Of a stretch of DNA of 64,000 nucleotides, positions 51,556-60,159 are shown piece by piece. The notes under the pieces were generated by a model. It saw nothing but the letters and a program-made list of their open reading frames with translations. It had not been told where the DNA came from and searched no databases. Both the position numbers and the translations under genes were made by a program. Each line of letters opens with the position of its first letter. Position 1 is the first letter of the stretch. The stretch is from the NCBI GenBank assembly GCA_900472675.1, contig UCJA01000010.1, positions 310,001 through 374,000 on the forward strand, read 5' to 3'. This DNA is from Hyphomicrobiales bacterium. GTDB taxonomy: Bacteria; Pseudomonadota; Alphaproteobacteria; Rhizobiales; Rhizobiaceae.

Positions 51556-53158
51556 CGAGGGCCTCGATCGGTACGATCATTTCGAAAAGGGCGCCACCCT
51601 TTGGGTGGTTGCTGGCTGTCAGGCTGCCACCACGGGCTTCCAGCATGCTGCGGCAGATGGCAAGCCCCATGCCAAGGCCGGTTTCCTTGGTGGAGTGAAA
51701 CGGCTTGAACAGCTTTGCCAGGATGTCGGCGCCAAGGCCGGGCCCGCCGTCATGGACGCGCAGGGCCATGTTTCCAGCGCTTGCCGGTTCGATCGACACC
51801 ATAATGTGCCGGCTCTCGTCCGGTGTCTCGTCCATGGCCTGAATGGCGTTCGAGATGAGGTTGATGAGCACCTGCTGTAGCTCGATGCGCACGGCGCTGA
51901 CGGTGGGCAGGCGGGGTGCCGCGCGCGTCTCGAAGGCAATCCGGTGCCTGGCAAGCTCCGCCTCCATCAGCGCCCGGGTTTCCGCCACCAGCTCGACCAG
52001 CGACACCTGTTCCCGCACCGGCGCCCGCTTGCCGAGCATGGACCGCGTGCTCTGGATGATATCGCTGGCACGCTGGCTGTCGCGCACGATGCGTTCGGCC
52101 GAGCGGGCAACGGCCTCGAGATCCGGCGGATCGCGGTCGAGCCAGCGCAGCAAGGTCTGGGCGTTGACCACAAGCGCGCCGAGCGGCTGGTTGAGCTCGT
52201 GCGCAAGTGAGGCCGACAGAGCGCCGACAGTTGCCGCGCGCGAGGCGAGCGCCAGTTCGCTTTGCGCCTCGAACAGAGCCTTCTGCGCCATCTCCCGTTC
52301 CGTGATGTCGAACATGCCAACGATGACGCGGTTGAAATTGGCGGGATCTTCAGGAAAGCCGACGGTCAGCAGGACCAGCTTGTGGGTGCCGTCGCCGGTG
52401 ATGATGCTGCCCTTGCCCTCGAAATGCGTCCTGTTGTCGAAAATGGCCTCGATGAGCTCGAGGAAGGTCGCGTCGTTCTGGGCAATGAAGCGACGCATCG
52501 AGCGGGCGTTTTCGCTGCTGACGTTGCCGAGCAGTTCGAGTGCCGCCGCGTTGGCGGCGACGGTTGGTACACTGGCGATGCATTGTTCCAGAAACTGCGG
52601 ATTGTCCCGTGCATAGACGCCAAGGTCCTTGACGCCGTCTGCCTTCAGCGCCGTCAGCATGGTGCGAACTTGGGAATAGTCGCGCTCCCAGAGGGCGACG
52701 CGGCTCTGCTCGAAGATCGTCCGGTAGCGCTCTTCGCTGCTCTGCAGGGCGGCGTTGAAGGTCATCAGGTCGGCGCGGGCGCGCTGATTGCGGATGATCA
52801 GGGCGCAGGTGATCAGCATGGCCGCGACCGCAACCGCCAGGCGCAGCGTTGCGGCAAGATCGGCTTGTAGCCCATGCGCCGCCAGATAGGAAAAGACCGC
52901 CAAGCTGATGCAGATCGCGGTCAGCAGCAGCGTTCCCCGTTCCGTCAAGGTTTCCGCCGACATTAGAAGCGTGATGACATAGAGCGTCGCCAGCGCGCTG
53001 TGGATGTCGGTAAACGTGTCGAGATAGAAGATCAGCGCGGCAAGCAGAAATGCGCAGGCAAGCACGCCCAGTTCGAACCGGGCCGGCAGCCGTCGTTTCG
53101 GGTTGACCAGGATCAGCGATCGCAAGGGCAATTCTCCCGTTGAGGTCGATCTCATCAT
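51548..53158 (-). CDS. Membrane histidine kinase with PAS-like domain
   Basis: A 536-residue sensor kinase. About four transmembrane helices (~28-125) form the input region. A PAS-like domain with a C-terminal cap (~140-285, ending GMFDITEREMAQKALFEAQSELA) is followed by the dimerisation/phosphotransfer domain (His320 in ASLAHELNQPLGALVVNAQ) and an HATPase domain (NLISNAIQAMDE, HDGGPGLG, TGLGMGLAICRSMLEA). This is the FixL/AcoK-like HPK4 layout. ATG 53158 has AGGA 7 bases upstream. It is the first gene of the kinase-FixJ-like regulator-receiver series. Confidence 0.93.
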   Translation of the reverse strand: MMRSTSTGELPLRSLILVNPKRRLPARFELGVLACAFLLAALIFYLDTFTDIHSALATLYVITLLMSAETLTERGTLLLTAICISLAVFSYLAAHGLQADLAATLRLAVAVAAMLITCALIIRNQRARADLMTFNAALQSSEERYRTIFEQSRVALWERDYSQVRTMLTALKADGVKDLGVYARDNPQFLEQCIASVPTVAANAAALELLGNVSSENARSMRRFIAQNDATFLELIEAIFDNRTHFEGKGSIITGDGTHKLVLLTVGFPEDPANFNRVIVGMFDITEREMAQKALFEAQSELALASRAATVGALSASLAHELNQPLGALVVNAQTLLRWLDRDPPDLEAVARSAERIVRDSQRASDIIQSTRSMLGKRAPVREQVSLVELVAETRALMEAELARHRIAFETRAAPRLPTVSAVRIELQQVLINLISNAIQAMDETPDESRHIMVSIEPASAGNMALRVHDGGPGLGADILAKLFKPFHSTKETGLGMGLAICRSMLEARGGSLTASNHPKGGALFEMIVPIEALDD

Positions 53159-53184
53159 CAAGCCATCCTGTCTGGTAAAACGCA

Positions 53185-53202
53185 AATGCGAAATCCCGCA
53201 TT
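53185..53202. promoter_or_regulatory. Inverted repeat upstream of the histidine kinase gene
   Basis: AATGCG-AAATCC-CGCATT, a perfect 6-bp inverted repeat with a six-base spacer, 27 bases upstream of the kinase start. Suitable position for an operator, possibly bound by the FixJ-like regulator itself. Confidence 0.4.
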
Positions 53203-53242
53203 CGTCTGCAAACTCAGTCTCATAGCCGCACCGGCAAAAAGA

Positions 53243-53273
53243 GAGGCCATCCCAGTGCGGCTGGGATGGCCTC
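53243..53273 (-). terminator. Strong hairpin, terminator-like on the minus strand
   Basis: GAGGCCATCCCAG (53243-53255) pairs perfectly over 13 bp with CTGGGATGGCCTC (53261-53273) around TGCGG. Read on the minus strand the stem is followed by TCTTTTTG, a good terminator tail, whereas the plus-strand side has no T-run. Confidence 0.6.
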
Positions 53274-53628
53274 GATGGATCGCGACATCCATCTGTTCAA
53301 GAGAGGGGACACTTGAGCAGTCAGGGTACATCGGCACCCAGCCTGTCTTCAGGGGAGGCGCCTGACGACGTCCAAGGTGTAGCTGCGGCCCGGGCGGCGC
53401 GGAACTATACAAAGGTGTGGGTTCGACTACCCAAGCATTGGATACAGCGCGGCCTCCTCCTCGCCTACAACCAACTCGTCAACACAGGATGTGGGCAGGA
53501 GTTGAAGACGCAGCGAACATGGCCCGATCAAGCAAGACCTCCTGCCATTTCCGCGGCCTAACTGACACCCCGCTTCCCGCCACCAGTCATTGAAACGCCT
53601 CAACCCCAGCAAACCGAAGGAGACTATC

Positions 53629-54147
53629 ATGGACCGCACAGCTGCTGAAAAACACCGCAAGGCCCCGCTTGCAACGCCGACCACGCTTAGCGCCAACGCC
53701 ACCAAGGACATCGCTGGTGCGCTGACCGCCCTCTTGGCCGACGTCTTCGTACTCTACCTCAAGACCAAGAATTTTCACTGGCACATGAGCGGGCCGCATT
53801 TCCGCGACTATCACCTGATGCTCGACGACCAGGGGGAGCAGATCTTCGCGATGACCGACGACATCGCCGAACGCGCCCGCAAGATCGGTGGCACGACGAT
53901 CCGCTCGATCGGCCATATCGCCCGGACGCAGCGTCTTCTCGACAATGATGCGGACTTCGTCACCCCGTCAGACATGCTGTCCGAGCTTCGCGACGACAAT
54001 CTCATGCTGGTCTCGCTGATGAAGGAGACCCACGAGCTTTGCGAGGAGCATGGCGACATCGCGACCGCCAGCCTGATCGAGAATTGGGTCGACGAAACCG
54101 AGCGCCGCGCCTGGTTCCTGTTTGAAGCCACCCGCGACAGCCACTGA
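53629..54147 (+). CDS. dps: DNA starvation/stationary phase protection protein (Dps ferritin)
   Basis: A 172-residue mini-ferritin that oxidises and stores iron and shields DNA. The inter-subunit ferroxidase residues are visible in KTKNFHWHMSGPHFRDYHLMLDDQGEQIF (His, Asp, Glu) with the partner His in DIAERARKIGG-type context downstream. The N-terminal ~30 residues are basic and flexible. GGAG lies upstream of ATG 53629. It is divergent from the kinase and upstream of the hydrolase gene, both probably stress related. Confidence 0.94.
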   Translation: MDRTAAEKHRKAPLATPTTLSANATKDIAGALTALLADVFVLYLKTKNFHWHMSGPHFRDYHLMLDDQGEQIFAMTDDIAERARKIGGTTIRSIGHIARTQRLLDNDADFVTPSDMLSELRDDNLMLVSLMKETHELCEEHGDIATASLIENWVDETERRAWFLFEATRDSH

Positions 54148-54205
54148 GCCGTCAACGGGCGATGCCGGCCCGCGTTGAGCCGGGCTGACCCGATCGGAGA
54201 GACCG

Positions 54206-55177
54206 ATGACCCCAGAATTCTCCCTTTCCCGCCGGCAGGTTCTGCTGACCGGCACGACCGTTTCTCTGGCCATGGCCCTGCCGGCCCTGGCTCTCGAACA
54301 GAAGACCTCATCTCACAGAGAAGGAATTGAACCGATGACCCATGCTTTCGTGACCACCAAGGACGGCGTTGACATCTTCTACAAGGACTGGGGCCCGAAG
54401 GATGCCCAGCCGATCGTGTTCCATCACGGGTGGCCGCTGTCGTCCGATGACTGGGATGCCCAGATGCTGTTCTTCGTCAGCCAGGGCTATCGCGTCGTCG
54501 CCCACGACCGGCGGGGTCATGGCCGCTCGTCCCAGGTGAGCGACGGTCACGACATGGACCATTACGCTGCCGATGCAGCGGCCGTCTTCGAACATCTCGA
54601 CCTTCGCAATGCCGTTCATATCGGTCATTCGACGGGCGGCGGCGAGGTTGCCCGTTACGTCGCCAAGTATGGTCAGCCGCAGGGCCGTGTCGCCAAGGCT
54701 GTCCTCGTCAGCGCCGTTCCGCCGCTGATGCTCAAGACCCCGGCCAATCCGGAAGGCACGCCGATCGAGGTCTTCGACGGGTTCCGCTCGGCGCTGGCCG
54801 CCAATCGTGCCCAGTTCTATATCGACGTCGCGGCCGGCCCCTTCTACGGCTTCAACCGCGATGGCGCCAAGGTCTCGCAGGGCGTGATCGACAATTGGTG
54901 GCGCCAGGGCATGATGGGCAGCGCCAAGGCGCACTATGACGGCATCAAGGCCTTTTCCGAGACCGACCAGACCGAAGACCTCAAGGCCATCACCGTTCCC
55001 ACGCTCGTCACACAGGGCGATGACGATCAGGTCGTGCCCTACAAAGACGCAGCCGAAGTGCAGGCCAAGCTGCTCAAGAACAGCACGCTGAAGATCTACA
55101 AGGGCTATCCGCACGGCATGCTGACCACCCATGCCGACGTGATCAACCCGGACCTCCTGGCCTTCATCAAGGGCTGA
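54206..55177 (+). CDS. Alpha/beta hydrolase, non-haem chloroperoxidase/arylesterase family
   Basis: A 323-residue protein with nucleophile Ser in GHSTGGGE, acid Asp in [10 protein letters not shown] and His in [24 protein letters not shown] and [13 protein letters not shown] are hallmarks of cofactor-free haloperoxidases/arylesterases. Uniquely, the family core is preceded by 43 residues with a twin-arginine-like signal ([23 protein letters not shown]). An internal ATG at 54335, with AAGGA upstream, gives the ordinary cytoplasmic length. The first ATG (54206) has GGAGAG 4 bases upstream. It follows dps by 58 bases and ends at a terminator. Confidence 0.9.
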   Translation: MTPEFSLSRRQVLLTGTTVSLAMALPALALEQKTSSHREGIEPMTHAFVTTKDGVDIFYKDWGPKDAQPIVFHHGWPLSSDDWDAQMLFFVSQGYRVVAHDRRGHGRSSQVSDGHDMDHYAADAAAVFEHLDLRNAVHIGHSTGGGEVARYVAKYGQPQGRVAKAVLVSAVPPLMLKTPANPEGTPIEVFDGFRSALAANRAQFYIDVAAGPFYGFNRDGAKVSQGVIDNWWRQGMMGSAKAHYDGIKAFSETDQTEDLKAITVPTLVTQGDDDQVVPYKDAAEVQAKLLKNSTLKIYKGYPHGMLTTHADVINPDLLAFIKG

Positions 55178-55201
55178 CGATCCCGGCACCTCCCGAGCCT
55201 G

Positions 55202-55232
55202 AAAGCGGCGAGCCCCGGGGTTCGCCGCTTTT
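55202..55232 (+). terminator. Intrinsic terminator after the hydrolase gene
   Basis: AAAGCGGCGAGCC pairs with GGTTCGCCGCTTT (one G-U pair) and is followed by TT. A-run on the left and T-run on the right would also serve the convergent SorC regulator gene. Confidence 0.8.
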
Positions 55233-55286
55233 CGCGTGCCTTATCTGCCGGCTCTTGGCAAATAAGCCATGGAGCTTCCCCGCGCG

Positions 55287-56222
55287 TCACCTGCCCAGCA
55301 GCCAGGAGGCGCTGTCGGCTTCCGTGATGAGAGCGGTCGCAAGGCCCGCATTCATGCAGCCGCGCAAAACGTCGCGCTTGTGGAGGCCGCCGGATGCGAT
55401 GATGCGCGTCGGGATCCGGCGGTAGTCCTCGATAGACGGGGAAATGACCTGCCGGTTCAGCGGGTGGTCTATCTCTTGTCCGTTCCGGTCCAGATAGCGT
55501 CCGAGCAGATCGCCCACCGCCCCGGCTGCAATCAATTCCGCGACATCGGTTCCGGTTGGCAGGCCATAGCGGACCTGCAGCGATTCCGAGGAAACGTCGC
55601 CGACACTCAGGATCGAGATATCGACCGCTGTCGCATCCCGAAGCAGGGTCCGGAACACGGCCTGCGCGACGATCGTATCGCGCGAGGCTGCGTCATCCGC
55701 ATAGATCGGCGCAGCCAGGTAATGGCATTCCGCGTTGAGCACCTTGGCAAAGCGCCGCACGATCTCGAACGTGTTGATTTCCGAGCCGCGGGTCAGGCCC
55801 CCCATCATCGAACGAACCTTGATCCCCGGAGCATTGACCGGTGCAATATGCCGCGCCGTTTCGCGCAATGTGGCGCCCCAGCCCACGCCGAGCGCGCCAG
55901 GCTCGCTCGCCTGGATCTGGCGTTCCAGGAACATTGCGGCGGCCCGTCCGACGACCACGGGAATATGGGCCTGATCGGCCGGCGTTGGAACGATCACCAC
56001 GTCGCGCAGGCCGAACCGGCTGCGCAACTCCGCCTCCAGCTCGACATTGGCTGCCATCGGAGAATTGAAGGTGATCCGCACGATGCCCTGGTGCAGCGCC
56101 GCAGCCAGCACCTCGTTCACCTTCCGCCGTGTCAGCAGCATGCGCTCGGCAATCTGCGCCTGGGTGAGGCCTTCCACGTGATAAAGCCAGGAGGCTTTCA
56201 CCATCAGCTGCTGATCGTACAA
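55287..56222 (-). CDS. SorC-family transcriptional regulator
   Basis: A 311-residue regulator with an N-terminal helix-turn-helix (~5-50: VKASWLYHVEGLTQAQIAERMLLTRRKVNEVLAAALHQGIVRI) and a SorC sugar-phosphate-binding domain (~60-305: LGVGWGATLRETARHI, MMGGLTRGSEINTFEIVRRFA, ISILSVGDVSSES, ASGGLHKRDVLRG). TTG 56222 is chosen because GGGAGG lies ~9 bases upstream and the length fits the family; longer open frame to 56303 is ignored. It is divergent from the family-5 ABC operon, which it very probably controls with a sugar or sugar phosphate as effector. Repeats of GTTAC (56250-56263) lie in its promoter region. Confidence 0.92.
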   Translation of the reverse strand: MYDQQLMVKASWLYHVEGLTQAQIAERMLLTRRKVNEVLAAALHQGIVRITFNSPMAANVELEAELRSRFGLRDVVIVPTPADQAHIPVVVGRAAAMFLERQIQASEPGALGVGWGATLRETARHIAPVNAPGIKVRSMMGGLTRGSEINTFEIVRRFAKVLNAECHYLAAPIYADDAASRDTIVAQAVFRTLLRDATAVDISILSVGDVSSESLQVRYGLPTGTDVAELIAAGAVGDLLGRYLDRNGQEIDHPLNRQVISPSIEDYRRIPTRIIASGGLHKRDVLRGCMNAGLATALITEADSASWLLGR

Positions 56223-56433
56223 GGCGGCCCACCTCCCATGTGTCACATGTGCGTAACATTTGTAACTTAGAGCTACGCGAAGTCGGCGGCGCGGTAAAGA
56301 CACCTCCGTAGCGCTCAGGCTGCCGACGAAAGAATTGTTTTATCCACCTGCATGCATGCCTGACGCGGAGGTCTCCGACCCTGCGAAGGCAAACGCATGT
56401 CGATATTGCCCGTTCGACTTAAAGGAGAGATGC

Positions 56434-58068
56434 ATGTTTTCAATCAACCGCCGCCACGCCTTGGGGCTCATGTCGGCCGCTGCCGGCAGCATCGTCCTGC
56501 CGCGCATGTCCTTCAGCCAGTCTGCCCGGCAGTCGGTAACGATCGCCGTTCAGAAGATCACCAACAACAACACGCTCGACGTCTGGAACGAACAGTCCAA
56601 CGTTGGCGAACGCGTATTCTTCCCGAACCTCTGGGAAGGCCTGATCAACCGCGACTGGATGGGCAATCAGGGTCCAGTTGCCGGTCTTGCAACCGAATGG
56701 AAGCGCCTCGACGACAAGACGCTGGAACTGAAGCTGCGCCAGGGCGTCAAGTTCCACAATGGCGATGAACTGACGGCCGAAGATGTTGCCTTCTCCTTCT
56801 CCAAGGAGCGTCTGTTCGGCAATACCGAGCCGAAGGGCGGCAAGACCGTCTTCGAAGACGACAACAAGCCGACGACGGTCAAGGAACTGCCGGCGATCGT
56901 TCCGGGTGTCGCTCGTCGCCTGTGGCCTGCCCTTGCCGGTGTCGAAGTTGTCGACAAGCACACCGTGCGTTTCCACAATGCAACGCCAGACATCACGCTT
57001 GAAGGTCGCCTCTATTCGTTCGGCAGCCAGATCACCAATCGCCGCGCCTGGGACGAAGCCAAGAGCTATACGGACTGGGCCCGCAAGCCGGTCACCACCG
57101 GCCCCTATATGGTAGCCGAATTCAAGCCGGACGTGTCGCTGACGCTCGTGGCCTTCGACGAATACTGGGGTGGCCGTCCGCCGCTGCAGCAGATCCGCTT
57201 CGTCGAGGTTCCTGAAGTCGCCTCCCGCGTCAATGGCCTCCTGTCCGGCGAATACGACTTCGCCTGCGACCTGCCGCCGGATCAGATCTCGGCAATCAAG
57301 GCCGCTCCCGGTCTCGAAGTCCAGGGCTCGACCATCTGGAACCACCGCATCTCGACCTTCAACACCCAGAACCCGATCCTTGCCAATCCGCTGGTTCGCC
57401 GCGCGATGACCCACTCGATCGACCGCCAGGCAATCGTCGAAGCCCTCTGGGCCGGTCAGACCGTGGTGCCGGCCGGCCTGCAGTTCGAATCCTACAAGAC
57501 CTCGAACATGTATGTCGAAGGCTGGAAGGCCCCGGAATTCAATCCGGATCTGGCCAAGAAACTGCTCAAGGAAGCCAACTACAAGGGCGACGCCATCCCG
57601 TACCGCCTACTCAACAACTACTACACCAACCAGACTGCGAATGCGCAGATCATGGTCGAGATGTGGAAGCAGGTCGGCCTCAATGTCGAAATCCAGATGA
57701 AGGAAAACTGGGCGCAGATCCATGATCCGGCAGGCGTCAAGGGTGTGCGTGACTGGTCGGCCGGTAACTCGATCAACGATCCGATCACGCCGCTTGTCGT
57801 CCAGTTTGGACCGAACGGCGAAGCGCAGCAGAAAAAGGACTGGACGAACGAAGAGGTCAACAAACTCTCCGTCATCCTGGAAACATCGACCGACCGCTCG
57901 CTGCGCTACAAGGCTTTCGCCCGCATGCTCGAAATCTGCGAACGCGAAGACCCCGCCTATCAGGTTCTGCACCAGAACGCCGTGTTTACCGGCATGAAGA
58001 AGTCGCTGAAGTGGAAGGCCGCACCTGCCTTCGCCATGGACTTCCGCGCTGCCAACTGGAACGCGTGA
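56434..58068 (+). CDS. ABC transporter substrate-binding protein, family 5 (peptide/opine type)
   Basis: A 544-residue periplasmic protein with a twin-arginine-like signal (NRRHALGLMSAAAGSIVLPRMSFS). SBP_bac_5 landmarks are FPNLWEGLINRDWMGNQGPVAGLATEWKRLDDKTLELKLRQGVKFHNGDELTAEDVAFSF, VKTVRF-type strand HTVRFHNATPD, and NPLVRRAMTHSIDRQAIVEALW. Family members bind peptides, nickel, opines or oligosaccharides. AAAGGAG precedes ATG 56434. First gene of an operon running to 63689. The GDPD-type enzyme downstream suggests a phosphodiester ligand rather than a peptide. Confidence 0.93.
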   Translation: MFSINRRHALGLMSAAAGSIVLPRMSFSQSARQSVTIAVQKITNNNTLDVWNEQSNVGERVFFPNLWEGLINRDWMGNQGPVAGLATEWKRLDDKTLELKLRQGVKFHNGDELTAEDVAFSFSKERLFGNTEPKGGKTVFEDDNKPTTVKELPAIVPGVARRLWPALAGVEVVDKHTVRFHNATPDITLEGRLYSFGSQITNRRAWDEAKSYTDWARKPVTTGPYMVAEFKPDVSLTLVAFDEYWGGRPPLQQIRFVEVPEVASRVNGLLSGEYDFACDLPPDQISAIKAAPGLEVQGSTIWNHRISTFNTQNPILANPLVRRAMTHSIDRQAIVEALWAGQTVVPAGLQFESYKTSNMYVEGWKAPEFNPDLAKKLLKEANYKGDAIPYRLLNNYYTNQTANAQIMVEMWKQVGLNVEIQMKENWAQIHDPAGVKGVRDWSAGNSINDPITPLVVQFGPNGEAQQKKDWTNEEVNKLSVILETSTDRSLRYKAFARMLEICEREDPAYQVLHQNAVFTGMKKSLKWKAAPAFAMDFRAANWNA

Positions 58069-58082
58069 TCGCGCCATATCCC

Positions 58083-58110
58083 ACGCCGGCCGCTTGTCTG
58101 CGGCCGGCGT
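58083..58110 (+). terminator. Intra-operon hairpin after the binding-protein gene
   Basis: ACGCCGGCCGC (58083-58093) pairs perfectly with GCGGCCGGCGT (58100-58110) around TTGTCT; the following CTTCAATTTG is only weakly T-rich. It probably stabilises the upstream message or causes partial termination. Confidence 0.6.
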
Positions 58111-58138
58111 CTTCAATTTGAATGGGAGAAGCATTCCA

Positions 58139-59164
58139 ATGGTGTCAAACCTTGTGGAACTGCGCGGCCTGAAGGTCGCTTTCGATGGCGTCCAGGTGCT
58201 TCACGGCATTGATCTGGAGATCGGCCGGGGCGAGGCGATTGGTCTCGTCGGTGAATCCGGTTGCGGAAAGTCCGTCACCTGGCTCGCGGCGCTCGGGCTT
58301 CTGCCCGGAAAAGCGACGGTGACCGGGTCCGTTCGCGTCGACGGACAGGAAATCCTCGGACAGCCACGGAACGTGCTTGAAGGCGTGCGCGGCAAGCGCA
58401 TCGCGATGATCTTCCAGGATCCCTCCAGTTCGCTCAATCCGGTTCTGCGTGTCGGCCGCCAGATCACCGAGGCGCTCGCCATCCATCGTGGCCTGCACGG
58501 CCAGGCGGCAAAGGCCGAAGCGCTTCGCCTGCTGGATATGGTCGGCATTCCCGATGCACGGCGCCGTCTGGAGCTTTTCCCGCATGAATTTTCCGGCGGC
58601 CAGTGTCAGCGCGTCATGATTGCCATGGCGCTGGCCGGTGAGCCGGACCTTCTGGTCGCCGACGAGCCGACAACGGCGCTTGACGCCACGATCCAGGCCC
58701 AGATCCTCGATCTCTTGATCGGACTTCGCTCAGAGACGGGCATGGCAATGATCTTCATCAGCCATGACCTCGGAGCAGTCTCGCAGGTCTGCGAGCGCGC
58801 CTGCGTGATGTATGCCGGGCAGGTGGTCGAGCAGGGCAGTATCCAGGCCCTGTTCGACAATCCGCGCCACCCCTATACGCGCGGCCTGTTCGATGCCATT
58901 CCGCGGATCGATGGCCCGCGCCAACGGTTGGTTCCCATTCCCGGAACGGTTCCGCATCCAAGCGACCTTCCGGAAGGCTGTGCCTTCTCGCCCCGCTGCT
59001 CGCATGTCGCGATCGACTGCCGCACGCGCAGGCCGGAACTCACGGCGATGGACGACGGGCGCCGTCTGTCCTGTCATCATCCCCTGGGCCATCATCCCGA
59101 GGCCCATCATCCGGTGGACAGCACCCGACCTGTGGAGCCCCGCGCGCTGGAGGCGCTGTCATGA
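58139..59164 (+). CDS. Oligopeptide-type ABC transporter ATP-binding protein (DppD/OppD type)
   Basis: A 341-residue ATPase with Walker A GESGCGKS, Q-loop IFQDPSSSLNPVLRVGRQI, signature FSGGQCQR and Walker B LLVADEPTTALD. The oligopeptide C-terminal domain has the Cys-rich LPEGCAFSPRCSHVAIDC, a possible iron-sulphur site of this family. The last ~30 residues are His/Pro-rich (HHPLGHHPEAHHPVD), an unusual tail that might bind metal. ATG 58139 has GGGAGA upstream. It overlaps the next ATPase gene by four bases. Confidence 0.94.
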   Translation: MVSNLVELRGLKVAFDGVQVLHGIDLEIGRGEAIGLVGESGCGKSVTWLAALGLLPGKATVTGSVRVDGQEILGQPRNVLEGVRGKRIAMIFQDPSSSLNPVLRVGRQITEALAIHRGLHGQAAKAEALRLLDMVGIPDARRRLELFPHEFSGGQCQRVMIAMALAGEPDLLVADEPTTALDATIQAQILDLLIGLRSETGMAMIFISHDLGAVSQVCERACVMYAGQVVEQGSIQALFDNPRHPYTRGLFDAIPRIDGPRQRLVPIPGTVPHPSDLPEGCAFSPRCSHVAIDCRTRRPELTAMDDGRRLSCHHPLGHHPEAHHPVDSTRPVEPRALEALS

Positions 59165-60147
59165 CCTCGCCCCTCATCGAAGCCAGGGGTCTCGTCAGAA
59201 CCTACGAGGTTCGCCAGGGCATGTTCGGCAGGATGACGCCGGTGCGCGCCGTGGATGGCATCGACCTCAAGGTCATGCCGGGTGAAACGCTCGGCGTCGT
59301 TGGCGAGTCCGGATCCGGCAAATCCACCCTCGGCCGCATGCTTTTAGGCATCGACCCGCCGCAGGACGGGCAGGTCATATTCGACGGCAAGCCCATGCCG
59401 AAGCTCGGCACGAGGGAATGGCGCGCTCTGCGGGCGAAAATGCAATTCGTCTACCAGGACCCGCTGGCAGCGCTCGACCGGCGGCTGACGATTGCCGAGC
59501 AGATCGGGGAACCGCTCGCCATCCATGGTCTCGTACCGAAGCAATTTCAGGCTGCCCGGGTGGCCGAGTTGATGTCGGCCGTGGGCTTGCGGCCGGACCA
59601 GGCCGGGCGCTACCCGCACGAGCTTTCGGGCGGACAGCGACAGCGTGCGGTCATCGCGCGGGCGCTTGCGTCGCGGCCGAAGCTTCTGGTCTGCGACGAA
59701 CCGGTGTCGGCGCTGGACGTGTCGATCCAGGCGCAGGTCGTCAACATGCTGCGCGACCTGCAGGAGGAGAACCGGATTGCCATGGTGTTCATCAGCCATG
59801 ACCTGAAGGTGGTGCGCAATGTCGCCGACCGCGTCGCCGTGATGTATCTCGGCCGAATCGTCGAGGAGGCATCCTCCGACGTCATCTTCTCCACGCCGCT
59901 GCATCCCTACACCAAGGCGCTGGTGTCCAGCGTGCCGGTGCCGGGAAAGCTGCTGAAAGGCCGCGTCATCCTGCAGGGGGAGCCGCCGAACCCGGCGCGC
60001 CGCCCATCCGGCTGTGCCTTCCACCCGCGCTGCCCGATCGCAGCCGATATCTGCCGCACCCAGGTGCCGCAGCTTCTGTCTGTCGCCGACGGCCGTACCG
60101 CAGCCTGCCACATGGTGGCCGGGGTCGACCAATCGGTCGCGGCCTAG
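59161..60147 (+). CDS. Oligopeptide-type ABC transporter ATP-binding protein (DppF/OppF type)
   Basis: A 328-residue second ATPase with Walker A GESGSGKST, signature LSGGQRQR and Walker B LLVCDEPVSALD. It has the OppF-type N-terminus (LVRTYEVRQGMFGRMTPVRAVDGIDL) and the oligopeptide C-terminal Cys block GCAFHPRCPIAADIC. Translationally coupled to the preceding ATPase (ATGA). Works with the two permeases that follow. Confidence 0.95.
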   Translation: MTSPLIEARGLVRTYEVRQGMFGRMTPVRAVDGIDLKVMPGETLGVVGESGSGKSTLGRMLLGIDPPQDGQVIFDGKPMPKLGTREWRALRAKMQFVYQDPLAALDRRLTIAEQIGEPLAIHGLVPKQFQAARVAELMSAVGLRPDQAGRYPHELSGGQRQRAVIARALASRPKLLVCDEPVSALDVSIQAQVVNMLRDLQEENRIAMVFISHDLKVVRNVADRVAVMYLGRIVEEASSDVIFSTPLHPYTKALVSSVPVPGKLLKGRVILQGEPPNPARRPSGCAFHPRCPIAADICRTQVPQLLSVADGRTAACHMVAGVDQSVAA

Positions 60148-60159
60148 AGGAATTCACTG

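Larger units (their letters stand above)
53159..53628. other. 470-base gene-free region between the kinase and dps
   Basis: Holds the divergent promoters for the kinase and dps, the 18-base inverted repeat at 53185, and the strong hairpin at 53243. An open frame at 53313-53561 has no ribosome site or recognisable sequence and was not accepted. The stretch 53274-53580 could hide a small RNA, but none was identified. Confidence 0.5.

Noticed and set aside
53411..53436. tRNA T-arm-like GTGGGTTCGACTACCC
   Set aside because: No acceptor, D or anticodon stems can be built around it, and the loop length is wrong for a tRNA T-arm.
53313..53561. 82-codon open frame upstream of dps
   Set aside because: No ribosome site, no domain, irregular composition; better treated as non-coding.
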